A stretch of DNA of 64,000 nt. Origin: Aplysia californica. Taxonomy: Eukaryota; Mollusca; Gastropoda; Aplysiida; Aplysiidae. The translations under genes were made by a program, and so were the position numbers. The stretch lies in NCBI RefSeq assembly GCF_000002075.1, contig NW_004797431.1:558917-622916 (forward strand). The letters are read 5' to 3'. Shown here piece after piece: positions 35,912-46,189 of the stretch (within the stretch, counting starts at the first letter, position 1; each line of letters opens with the position of its first letter). The notes under the pieces were generated by a model that searched no databases, was not told where the DNA came from, and saw only the letters and a program-made list of their open reading frames with translations.

Positions 35912-35955
35912 GTGTCGCACACGGATCCCAGAGGCTTGGGGTCTGTGTGCGACAC
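35912..35955. repeat. Hairpin in the LINE 5' region (copy 2)
   Basis: GTGTCGCACACGGATCCCA and TTGGGGTCTGTGTGCGACAC pair over 11 consecutive bases from the outer ends, then mostly inward. Better paired than copy 1. Confidence 0.7.
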
Positions 35956-36168
35956 TTCGCCTTTGAGGGGGTTGCACCTTCTGCAGACGAAGCAGTGGGT
36001 CTATTTATATCCCCCCGACCCACTGGGTCAAACAAAAGAAACAAAAGGGCAGTAGCATCAGAGAAATGTACAAAAGAACAAATTGAAAGAATACATGCTT
36101 GACTTACATAACTTACTAATTAGTAACATATTAGGCGTTAAAAATCAGATGTTCTAAAGCGTAACTAC

Positions 36169-36345
36169 CTTAAAAGCAACGATATCCCCTAACTGCGGTG
36201 GACCTTCCAGCACTGGAATCTTCTCACACTCAATACCCACTGGCGTCACTTCAATTCTTCTGTCACCAGACAAGTGTCCACTTCTGTCAAGAAGTTTTCT
36301 GGTATCACGGTGGTTCTTTGAATCATTCTCCACTTGCTGTGAAAC
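36169..36345 (-). CDS. COIL: Coilin exon 3 (copy 2)
   Basis: A 177-base phase-0 exon with the same splice signals as 25905-26081. It begins VSQQVENDSKNHRDTRKLL and ends VLEGPPQLGDIVAFK. Its phase-0 entry matches the end of exon 2 (...LSTDLPKSEK). It is the copy nearest exon 2 and so the first in transcript order. It carries the Arg variant of the NHHD/NHRD position. Confidence 0.76.
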
Positions 36346-36861
36346 CTACACACAAAAACAACAAGATTCAAGCACTGACAACTACATTTGACACTTGACA
36401 TATCGTCCGCCAACTATTAAAATGCACTAAGCTAAAAATATTGAAAATCATCTTTCACTTGCAATTTCCTAATCTGTGGTATCAGTCTCATGTGCTTATA
36501 AAGATATTTTGTCAAAATTTAAATTCTAAATGTTGAAAAATGCAAGTACAGAAATACTAATGAAGGTAGTTTTTAAAAGAATGAAACTGGTTTTTTTCAT
36601 TCTCCAGCACAATTTTCAACGATATGATAAAGGGAGTGGGTAAGCAGGGTTTGAAGTCAAATCGATCAAAGCTTAAAACCAAAAAGAAATCAACAAATAT
36701 AATCAAACTCGTTACCTTCCTCCTTTAGATGTGAATTATGTTCCTAACTATGCCACTACTATACTCATCGAGGAGACCAGAAGATCAAAAACAATCTCTC
36801 CACTCTCTCTATGATACTTTATCTCTCTCTCTCAAGGAGGGAGAGAAATGTATGTATCATG

Positions 36862-36917
36862 TGTATGTGTGTGTGTTTTAGTGTGAGTGAGTGAGTGTGT
36901 GTGTGTATGTGTGTGTA

Positions 36918-36972
<55 letters not shown>
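36862..36972. repeat. GT microsatellite
   Basis: GTGTGT with interspersed GAGT and ATGT, immediately beyond the right boundary of the duplication, in coilin intron 2. Confidence 0.9.
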
Positions 36973-36976
<4 letters not shown>

Positions 36977-37534
36977 CATAATCGATTCGATGATCTTGTC
37001 ATTTTAAGTATTATACTGTGCACAGGAGAGGTTTTCAATGTTCAAAACTAGGTTTAACCAACCTCTATTCCCCCCACCCCTCTCCTTGAGACAGCTGGAC
37101 GCGAAGACTAGATTTGCGAGGTGGGTCTTGCCACAAATCAGTTCCTTAGAATTACAAAGTTTTATCTGCTCAGTACCTAGTTTTGAGAAGTTTGATGTAA
37201 ATATTTTGAGTTTCACAGCATGTCAAGCTTTGCCAAACGCAATTTTTATTCTTTGAGTATCTTGATAACGACTCTGAATAATCTCATGGTCTTAATAATG
37301 ACTCAAAACAGTCAAAAATGTCTAAGCAGAAAGACCGAACTCAATAACAACGCTCCCAACACTGGAATGCAAATCAAACTCAGGTTTCTCCACGCAATGA
37401 CAAAGTAAACACCACAACACAGATGCCGGTAAAGGCTGTACACTTACCAAAATCATAACAGAAAGTAAACAGACTTAATTAAGTACAACATTCTACACAA
37501 TGAACTCTGCAGAAACAACAGTTTCACATCTCAC

Positions 37535-39119
37535 CTTCTCACTTTTCGGCAAGTCAGTAGACAACAGCACTGAGGCAGCATCATAAGTCTCTTTCTCCAT
37601 TTCTTCCACAGGTAACTTTTTTAGCTTGTCTTCATCACAGCTTCTTTCAGAAGCATCCCCAGAGCCCGAGAGTCCTTGACGACTTCGAACACGCCTACGG
37701 CCCAACAACTCTTCAAACTTTCCAGCAGGATCAATTGCTGCCCCAACGGTGAATTTCTGAGATTTCTCCGCAAGAGAGGCACTGAATCGCTGGGCAATTG
37801 TATTAGCTCTTCTATGCACACTGCTCAGAGATTCCCCTGAGATAGATTTCTTTGACTTTGACAGGGGCGTTACTGCGGAGCTGTCAGGAGAAGATGTGAT
37901 ACAAGCAGCAGCAGCAGCCATAAAAGTTGAAACAGATTCAATATTTTTGGTACCAGCATTTAACTCTGATGTAGCCCCTTTGTCATTGGGTTGGGCAACA
38001 TCCAGGAAGCTTTCATTATCTTTCTCACTAGCTGGTACACTGTTTTTACAATTTTCTTTTCCATGAGACTCCAAATTATTAAAGTACTGGATGGTGGGTG
38101 CATAATCTGACAAGTCAATGAGAGATGCATTTTCATTTGATACATTTTCAACCTCTTCTTCGGAAGAAACCTCAAATACTAATCGAGTATTTTGAGGCTG
38201 TTGATCTATGGGTAAATTAAGGCAATAGTTTGGAGGAGCCTGGGGCTGTCCAGCAGGTTCCACAGTTTCTGTTGCTTCACTTTTACCTTTTTTCTTACGC
38301 TTTCGCCTCCTTTTCGGATGTACAACATCATCAGCAATTTCTTCATTTGTAATCGTAGTTGAAGGCGGCTGAGAAGCCAGTCTTTTTTTTGTTTCTGCAA
38401 AGGAACTAGCTAAATTTGCACAAGAAGCCACTGTTCCTTTGCCAGGGTTTAGCTTTTTAGATCTTTCCTTTTCTTTCGAGAGTTGAGCAATTTTTTTGCG
38501 CAGAAGAGATTGGATCTCAGGAGACATCAAGTTTGCACGTTGAGGCTGACATTCACTTGCAAAAAGATGACTTTCAGTATCTTGTGCTGCCTGGGATTTA
38601 TCAAAATTAGAATGCTCCCCAGGAGTATCAAAGTCTGTCTTATTCCCGGTCAGCTTTTTAACAGAGCGTGAATCCTCACTCTCTGCTCGTAAATTTTCCT
38701 TTTGACGGGACTTTTTTCGTACAGCTCCCTCACCGTTTCCATTGCAACATCCTGCAGAGCTGCCTTGATCAGGAGTCAGTGTTTCATTGTAGCCACCCAC
38801 AGCACCACTGGCACTATAGTCACCAGAAACTCCAGCCTCTAGATTTATTTCTGATTCTTTCCGAGGAGCAAAACATTTATAGCCTTTACATTCTGATCTC
38901 CTATGTGTCTTTTTGTTGTCAGAAGGAGCAGTAAGACTTTGGTTGTGATTAAGACTTGGCTCATAGTTGGAAGGACGCCGCTTTTGAGGTGACTTACGTT
39001 TGCCTGTCTCTTCCGAGATAGTTCTTGACCGCGCATAGTCTCCTCCATTTCCAGCAATAGTGACAATGGGTTTACTAACTGAAACTTGCTGCTCTAAACT
39101 AGAGTCCTTGGGAGTGTAC
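37535..39119 (-). CDS. COIL: Coilin exon 2 (disordered middle region)
   Basis: A 1585-base exon on the minus strand. Acceptor is a T-run followed by GCAG; donor is GAGAAG|GTGAGA. Its first base completes a codon left by exon 1 and it exits in phase 0, giving about 528 residues. It starts YTPKDSSLEQQVSVSKP and ends STDLPKSEK. It is rich in Ser, Lys, Glu and Asn and has a basic cluster HPKRRRKRKKKGKSEA that fits a nuclear localisation signal. It also has an AAAAA tract (FMAAAAACITSS) and an Arg-rich GRRRVRSRQG. No similarity beyond composition ties it to coilin, whose middle is poorly conserved. The assignment rests on phase and on the domains in flanking exons. Confidence 0.75.
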
Positions 39120-39839
39120 CTGCAAAAAAAAAAAGCAGAAGCAAGCTCATGATAAATATGACAAACAAATAATATTTAAAAGATAAACTGAACCATTTGA
39201 TCATCAACATAAAAAAATTGAAAACTGAATCCAGAAAAAAAATAAAGGACTCCAAAAGTCTCAAGTGCAATGCAAGAGATAACAGGCCAGTTGAAACTGT
39301 TTGTAATGACTGTTAATACAGCTCTAATACTGTGATACACAGTACACATATCAGTGCTAGACTACATATATATATATTTATCTACCACACACATAGCCAG
39401 CCTGAAAAAAAGCAAACAGAATTTTAGGTCCAGGTCCAGAATTTTGTTCTTATAAAAATTCTTTGTATCGTCACTACCCTAGTAAAATGGCATAACTCAG
39501 AACTGTGCCACAATGCAAGAAGCCTTTTATTTTGTTTGGAGGTACTATATCTATCTTTTGGTATAATGAAAACAAAAACGCATTGGCAGTAACAAAAGAA
39601 ACATACATGGCAAGTTTTACCACTATTAGTATTTGGACAAAGGATCTCAGAAGTAGCAAAAATCATGAGGTAGTGGCCATTTTGCTAGCGCAGCGACGAT
39701 ATTCAAAACACAAATTACGTAAACAAATTGTACATCGCAAAAAAATTTGGCGTAAGTTTTGGTAGATGTAAACACAACCGGTTCCGCGAATTTTATTTAC
39801 CAAAGTAGCCGTAATTGAAGAGAGAGCATGCTGGCATGG

Positions 39840-40010
39840 TAACAGTATGAGTGTATGCCACCCAAACTGAAAGGGCCGAAACATCCTAGCAGAAAGACCT
39901 AAACATACTAAACAAGACTTCTCGCCACTTGGGAATCAAATTTATGTCTCCTGCATGTAGCGAAGCACCTAAATCCTAAATGCTACACCAAAGACGCCTG
40001 TCAGATGTGA
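39840..40010 (-). mobile_element. tRNA-like SINE fragment
   Basis: On the minus strand: TTTGGTGTAGCATTTAGG (box A-like), GCTTCGCTACATGCAGGAGA, TTTGATTCCC (box B-like), then AGGTCTTTCTGCTAGGATGT and TTCGGCCC. The same landmarks occur at 9460-9625. It lies in coilin intron 1. Confidence 0.5.
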
Positions 40011-40443
40011 AGGAGCCATGGCAGGGCAAAAGAAGCGGAAAGGTTTCTTGGTTGAGGAAAAATAGCGGATCTTAGTCTTAGCAGAGGCAGGGATAAAAAG
40101 CTTGACAAAACCCAAATCAGTAAATCTCAGCGACTGTGAACCCAGCATGCATGCCAGCATGGCATATAAATATGAGGGAAATAATATAATTCATGTTAAA
40201 ATTCGACCCAATTGTCCAACTTTGTTTATCTCCCTTGATACATACTGAAATTTGTACACAAAGAAAAGATTTCCACATCCAGCCCATATTCCCTCCTTTC
40301 ACGTGCCAGACTTTAGACTGTATCTTCAAATTATAGATTTCAGACAGAGAGTCACCCATACCGATATATTTTAATGTCAGGCGAAATTTTAGGGCATTTA
40401 GTTGGTGAAGTATGGGACCGCAATGCACACAAGACAAATTAGT

Positions 40444-41133
40444 CTGTCCCCGTCGGATTAAGCGATTGTGCGGCCGGGCGCCACATGTTTTTTTGCATGA
40501 TTCTGCAACATTTACATAATTTTGGATTCCCCGCATTTTTTCATTAATTTTTTTTAATGTTCACAAAAACAATAAATAATTATTTAACGCCTCGCCATGT
40601 GACTAAAGGGAAGTAATCACCGTAATAAGTCAAGTCTCATTTAAGTTTAAGTGACAAGTTGGTTATTTTCCTTGTTAGAAGATCTTGATTAGTGGAATAT
40701 GTTTCAGGGATTTTGTTCCTTGTGCAAGTTCAATTTTTCAATCCATCAAAAGTTGTTCTCATGTCTGCTGAAGTTTCATGTTTGACCTGGTTTAGTGATG
40801 TTCCAGCATCAGAGGTTCAGATATCACTATTTTTTTTCTCATAGTAGTCATAGATCTACAGCTGAAAGAAAGTTACAGGAATTATATTTTTGGTGGCTTT
40901 TTTTCAGACTGATGTGTATTGTTTTCTTTCCACTTTCCAAATACACAAAAAATTACTGATACTAATATGCTCTGTGTTCAATTTTCCTCTGTACATAAAA
41001 TATGAAAATTCTTGTTGAAAAAGTGCCAAACGTGTTGTGAATGGAGTTAAGGTAACTTGCATAATTTTTGCATAATTTTGCATTTGTCTTGCATAATTTG
41101 GCCATCTAAATATTCATAATTCTGCGGGGACTG
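40444..41133. mobile_element. CTGTCCCC-terminal transposon, long form, inverted copy
   Basis: Reverse-oriented homologue of 1113-1817. It starts CTGTCCCCGTCGG and ends TTCTGCGGGGACTG. It contains the same ATTTTTGCATAATTTTGCAT tract and internal blocks (TTGTTAGAAGATCTTG, AAAAGTTGTTCTCATG, CATCAGAGGT). The target duplication is not clean. In coilin intron 1. Confidence 0.65.
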
Positions 41134-41393
41134 TAATGTACGTTTAGATTCAAGAACAGTTGAATGTCTTGGACAGTCAGCTGATTGTAAGAGCAGGTCT
41201 GAGAGTAGCCTATATTTGTCACACACCCACATTTCAACGTGTTGGCAAGACAAAAACATGTCAGGTACAAGTGAGTCTCATGTTCTGTAAGCGCGCATGA
41301 AACATGGTTAGACTTGCAAACTAAAGCATCGCGATCTTTCATAGAATTATTTTTATTTTATAGTTGTTCTGTGCCTACGTCTGAATGAAAATA

Positions 41394-41397
<4 letters not shown>

Positions 41398-41436
<39 letters not shown>

Positions 41437-41446
41437 TGTGTGTGTA
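41398..41446. repeat. GT microsatellite
   Basis: About 24 GT units with one GAGT interruption. Confidence 0.9.
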
Positions 41447-41607
41447 AATATAATATTGCATGAGAAGAAAAGAAGTAGTAAAGGTTTTTGAAAATGAGTA
41501 TTCCCATGTAAAGTGCAATGAGGAAATGCGCTATATATATTTACTAATAACTCTATATGCCCACAAATTGACAAGCGCCTGAGTCCACCTCATCATGACA
41601 CATAGTA

Positions 41608-41905
41608 TATCATTTTCATCATGGGTCGAAATCATTGACCGGTCAGATCAAACTAGAAGAAATTTAGACTTTTATCAAACTAATTAGCTCCTAACTTGCG
41701 ACAGTTGAGTTGAGTAGTTTAGTACACTTTGCATTTTAGTAGGGGAAATCCAAAGAAACTGGGTAGTAATCATCCCCGACTGGCGTTTGGTGACGGGAGC
41801 GGAAGTTTGGCTTTCTTGCCGATCGGCCAGATGTGACGGCAAAGTCTAAATTTCTGCTAGTTTGATCTGACCAGTCAAGGACTTCGACCCATGATGAAAA
41901 TGATA
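41608..41905. mobile_element. MITE-like element with arms of about 65 bp
   Basis: The left arm (ATCATTTTCATCATGGGTCG, continuing through GGTCAGATCAAACTAG to 41672) is the near-perfect reverse complement of 41841-41905. The central 170 bases are non-coding. A piece related to the inner arm (GATCAAACTTAGAAGAAGAA) is also seen near 19452. Confidence 0.7.
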
Positions 41906-42189
41906 ATTATACACTCAAGATTAAACTGAAATGTGACTGTTTTTAAAGGTGATTCTGTTTATGAAGCTGGTATTTTGGCTTGGCCTGGAGCAAATCTGAG
42001 TAAGGTCGAAATTGGCCCACCCCCTGTCGAAGTTGCCCATTCTCACCCTGTTGAATTTGCACCAGCCTCCAAAATCTCACCCCATCATTTTAAGTAAATC
42101 ATCAAATTTCATTTCAAGAACAAGAAAGGAAATCGTAGGCCTAGTTGTAGGCTACCCCTACACAAGCCATCCTTTACCTTTTTAGATTC

Positions 42190-42430
42190 AAGTAGATAGC
42201 ATAACATGCGACCAAACGTAGAACGCCGCAAAATATTTTTAGGTAAGGCGGCCATCTAATGTGATGCCAGACCGCGATACCCCTCCTATCACGTGACTAC
42301 AAAAAACATCTCTAACTCTTAAATATATAGCCAACCGCATGGCACCAAAGATCGTGCAGAGAATCTTTGATGGCAGGACGCTTTGATGGTGTGACGTTTC
42401 TCCAGGAATACCGGTAATGTGATATGATGC
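42190..42430. repeat. Repeat with an inverted partner at 46010-46145
   Basis: Shares AACGTAGAACG, GGCGGCCA-like, TAATGTGATG and CCAAAGATCGTG...AGAATCTTTG blocks with the reverse complement of 46010-46145. The two pieces flank most of coilin intron 1 in opposite orientation. Probably a decayed DNA element. Confidence 0.45.
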
Positions 42431-42714
42431 GGTGCTCCGATGATGCTGCTGCTTATTTCTTCTGCGCATTGTTTATCGCGCCAGGGGGAGGGGAGCAAAT
42501 CTTCCGGTGACTTTACGTCAATTTCTGCGCGCTTTATTGTCTTCGTATATACCATACATTATTTCAATTTCAAGCATCACTACCGGAATTCCAAAATGTT
42601 ATTAACATACCGGAAACCTTGTTGTAACCAATCAGTAGAGCATGGCTGAAGGTTGCAGTTAGCCGCCCGCAAGTGTGAAATTTTACCGTGCGAAACATTT
42701 GGATGTGGATAATA

Positions 42715-43490
42715 CAGTGGAACTCTTGATTCAACAAGAGGAGATGGATTCCCCGTTTTTTTTTCTTCTTTAAAATTAAAAAAAATATCCCGGATTCAAC
42801 AAGCATTTAAATCAGGAAGCTCGGATTCAACCAAGCTGCTTCCAAGGTGAACAGCCCCCGCAGACGTGGCTTTGCTCAATTTTCTCCCACAACGAACTTT
42901 ATCTATTCCCGGAAACCATCCATTGCACCTGCATCGTGAATCATTATATTCACTTAACCGATTGCATGCCATCAATCAGCGGCCTTCTTTCATACCAACA
43001 CATGCGTTGTTGGCACGCATGTTTCAGAGTCGGATGGGCGGCCTGCACAAGTGTGACTGTGTGCGTGTCAGGGGGCACCAGCGGTCCGGGCATGGAACGT
43101 CGCAGATACAAACGCGTCACAGTCTTTCTTTCCATTCGGCAACTGATCATTATTTATTACAGTGGAACTCGGATTTAACGAGCTCGGATTCAACGAGAAC
43201 TGGGATTCAACGAGATGAGATAGATTCCCCGTTTTTTTTTCTTCTTTAAAATCAATAAAAGTAACCCGGATTCAACGAGCACTTAAATCAGCGCGCTCGG
43301 ATTCAACGAGGTCGCTTCCAGGGTGAACAGCCCCCGCAGATGTGGCTTTGCTAATTTTTCTCCCCGAACGAGCTTTATCTATTCCCAGAAACCATCCATT
43401 GCACCTGCATCGTGAACCATTATTCTCTTCGCCGATTGCATGCGACCAATCACTGGCCTTTTTTTCATACCAACACATGCGTTGTTGGTA
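42715..43490. mobile_element. Two tandem units with CAGTGGAACTC ends (pogo/Tigger-like)
   Basis: Units begin at 42715 and 43160. Each is preceded by TA and starts CAGTGGAACTC, followed by repeated GGATTCAACGAG. They share CCCGCAGACGTGGCTTTGCT, AACCATCCATTGCACCTGCA and CCAACACATGCGTTGTTGG. TA flanks and CAGTGGA ends with direct AACGAG repeats are typical of pogo/Tigger elements of the Tc1/mariner superfamily. No transposase frame was seen. A third diverged unit is at 47440-47830. Confidence 0.55.
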
Positions 43491-44345
43491 CAGTAGTCTC
43501 CGCCTAAACACATGGAGCTCGGGAGGGCTCCTTAGCGTGTGTTTATACAGAGCGTGCGTTTACATGAACCTTTGCAAGGGGAAGAAGGGACACAGTCATC
43601 TCATTGCCTTGATATTCTAGTGACCTCCCTTTGGGGTAGGGGTCACTTTGGGCCGATAATGTGACAACACGTGACTGTTTTGTGAAGGATTCCCCAACAG
43701 AGGTTAAGAATACAAACTGTTGGAGATAGTCATAGATCTAGTCATAGAGACGACAGACCAGCCATGTTGCTTTCCAAGCGACCATCCCCGACCATAAATT
43801 CATGCAGAATCATTCTCGAGAAACATTTTCTCTTGTGATTCGTTGAACATGTACGTTATAAGTTTTTCGAGCGCAATAATTGAGCTTATTTGGCTATTAT
43901 TTAATCCTATAGAGGCCTGTCTAGTGTTTTACAGCATTTACGCATGTCGCGCATCAGGCCTAGATCTAACTAGAGCTAAACATTACATGATTACACGCAG
44001 TCACTCAAACTCAACAAACATCAGTCAGAAACCTTCTATCAAAGATACATTTCCAGTGACCGATCAAAAAACATTTCAGTCCCCCCCCACACACGCACAC
44101 ACTTTTAACCGACCAGCCCTAGACCGAGACCTGTGCGTCAGTAAACGCGGTCCATCACTCTCTTTGTACGGCGTGAGGGGCACTCTCACCAAATATCCGG
44201 TTTTCTAGTAAATTCTAGCCATGTTTTATGCAGGCTGTGCAGGTTGTAAGGTTGTAATGGAAATTTCCCCTTGCCAAGCTTAACTTGTTGGCGTGTTTCG
44301 CGGATCGGAGCGTGCGTTTAGAGGGAGTGACCATGCATTTGTACA
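43491..44345. mobile_element. Possible second pogo-like element
   Basis: Starts TA-CAGTAGTCTCCGCCTAAAC. Inner-end motifs are GAGCGTGCGTTTACATGA at 43551 and GAGCGTGCGTTTAGAGGGAG near 44308. The interior has an open stretch of 121 codons without recognised motifs. Another CAGTGGAGTCCACTTATAACG end with TA flank starts at 44359. The outer limits are uncertain. Confidence 0.4.
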
Positions 44346-45007
44346 TCTAAATTATATACAGTGGAGTCCACTTATAACGAGTCCGGAAAAAACGAGAAGT
44401 CTGTTATTAAGACACTGTTCTAAAACCTCGTTTTTTTTCTCCTCTTTACCTTTGTAAATAAAATACTGCTATTGCGCTATCAGACAAACATGCCAGTCGG
44501 TTATAGCGGAAATTGCTGTTGCTGTGCACAGTGCATAGGCCTATTATACATAATGCAAAACCTCGCAAGTTCACAAACGTGTTGGTGATCTAGCGAAACA
44601 AAGAATACGAGAGTCCACGTGCATCAACAATGAAGGCCGGAGCGACTGAGTAGGGAGAGTGTGGCGTGCGCAGACATGCAGTAACGCATCGCATGATAAG
44701 CCAGCGTAAGCCTTGTTTAGATTATCGAGGCCTACAATGCCTCTCACTTTTCTGATACGGGGATGGAGAGGTCACAGCAATGTGATAGATGGAGCGAATG
44801 TGTGCCCTCCATGAAGGAAAAATCTGGCCCTCATTCAAACCATTGGGATTGAGCAAAATTTTGCGTATTGTGCTTTGTTCTTTACAATATTCATTATGGT
44901 TATGATTTATAAGTTGTACACTGAGACAAAACCATACTAAATGAGAAAGGTGCACCATTTTATGAAAGTGGAACGAACTCAGTTGCCTGAAAAGGGTAGT
45001 TTGAGCA

Positions 45008-45085
45008 TGTGTGGCCTAAATAAGCTAAACCCCCCTCCCTTACCTTATTTAGGCCATATGTGGCCTAAATAAGCACTCCCTTTTA
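45008..45085. repeat. Short TGGCCTAAATAAG inverted/direct repeat cluster
   Basis: TGGCCTAAATAAG occurs twice directly and once inverted (CTTATTTAGGCCA) within 75 bases, around a C-rich spacer. Forms a small hairpin. Confidence 0.7.
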
Positions 45086-46009
45086 CAAATGTTCTTTCTA
45101 AGCATATCCAGCAGCACGCAATGAGGGAGCTATTTGCAGGAGATGCGACACAAAAAATAAAACGCATTATATGTCTATCTGGTTTGAGATCCTTCGTGCT
45201 CTGGCTTCCTCTGGAAAGCCGAACATTATAATATCACAAACGTGACCGGTAAAATATGAACTCGGTAAGCTTTTCAGATTTGGTTTCGAGGACTTTGTGC
45301 ATTATCGGGGGTCTCTAAGCGATTTTTTTATTTTCAGATTCCCGGGACATAAATTCCCCGAGCCCCCCTGCATAGAATCCTCATTTCGTACTGACCAATT
45401 CTCTAGACCAAGACAGATTTTAGAATGTTTTGCTTCGATACCGATTTTCCATCTGCATTCACAATTGTTTTCTAGATATACAGATTTTCCAGCAGCAGCA
45501 AAAAACCGAAGATAGACTGAAAGAAAGAATGAATGAAAAGAAGGGGGAAGATTATCTATCGTGAGTAGACAGATTTCAGCCGAATATGCACGCGAAAAAC
45601 TATTGCCGACCGAACGGTACAGATAGACAATGGTCGAGTGTACGAAATACGCAATCTAGCAGTTTCTTATACAACTTATTGTCGGGAGTTACTGTAACTG
45701 ACAAGTTACGGGGGAAAGTGCTGATCTCTCTCTCTCTACACATGGATTGATGATGGAGTTGATATGATGATGCGGCAAGTACGGAACTTTCGGAATGTAC
45801 GGACTTGCGTAAAAACAAAGAAGAATGGATGCACTGCAGAATGGGGTTTTTTTTCTTTTTATTCTCTCGGCACCCATCGTAAATCCGGTAGTTTTGACAC
45901 CTTATCGGTATGGCGGTAGATCTAGAACTCAAAATCGGTATCTACCGGAAAAATCAGTAGCTTTAGGCAGCCCTGCTGACCCAACATGTCATTTCATGCG
46001 GTATCTCCA

Positions 46010-46145
46010 AAGATTCTCTACCACACGATCTTTGGTATCTGCACGGCCTTCTAAAAATAGTCTGTAGGTATTCCAGGACGTGATGACATCACATTACAAA
46101 AATTAGCCGCCAATCAGGCAGGTGCGTCGTTCTACGTTTTTCGGT
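46010..46145. repeat. Inverted partner of 42190-42430
   Basis: CCAAAGATTCTCTACCACAC-GATCTTTGG is itself a palindrome. AACGTAGAACG-like and TAATGTGATG blocks match the other copy in reverse. It ends 44 bases before coilin exon 1. Confidence 0.45.
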
Positions 46146-46189
46146 GCATGGAATGTGAATCTAGAATAGACTGAGAAAACACAACTTAC

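Larger units (their letters stand above)
30335..36094 (-). mobile_element. Near full-length RNase H-bearing LINE (copy 2)
   Basis: Same element, same place and orientation as 20060-25830, carried by the duplication and not an independent insertion. It shares the older breaks (ORF1 frame shifts, TGA in the RNase H closing motif) and has its own extra differences, mostly in ORF1. Confidence 0.82.
26674..36834. repeat. Large direct duplication, copy 2
   Basis: Starts with the same AAATACTCGGATACAAATAA as position 16411, directly after the gap. It ends in the TCTCTCTCTCA run, beyond which unique sequence with a GT microsatellite continues. Every feature of copy 1 is present in the same order. 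Confidence 0.95.

Noticed and set aside
20060-36094. Treating the two LINE copies as independent insertions
   Set aside because: They share the same flanks, the same frame shifts and the same TGA in RNase H, so one insertion was duplicated with the region.
42866-43249. 127-codon plus-strand open frame
   Set aside because: It lies across a pogo-like repeat unit and is disrupted in the neighbouring copy; no protein family recognised.
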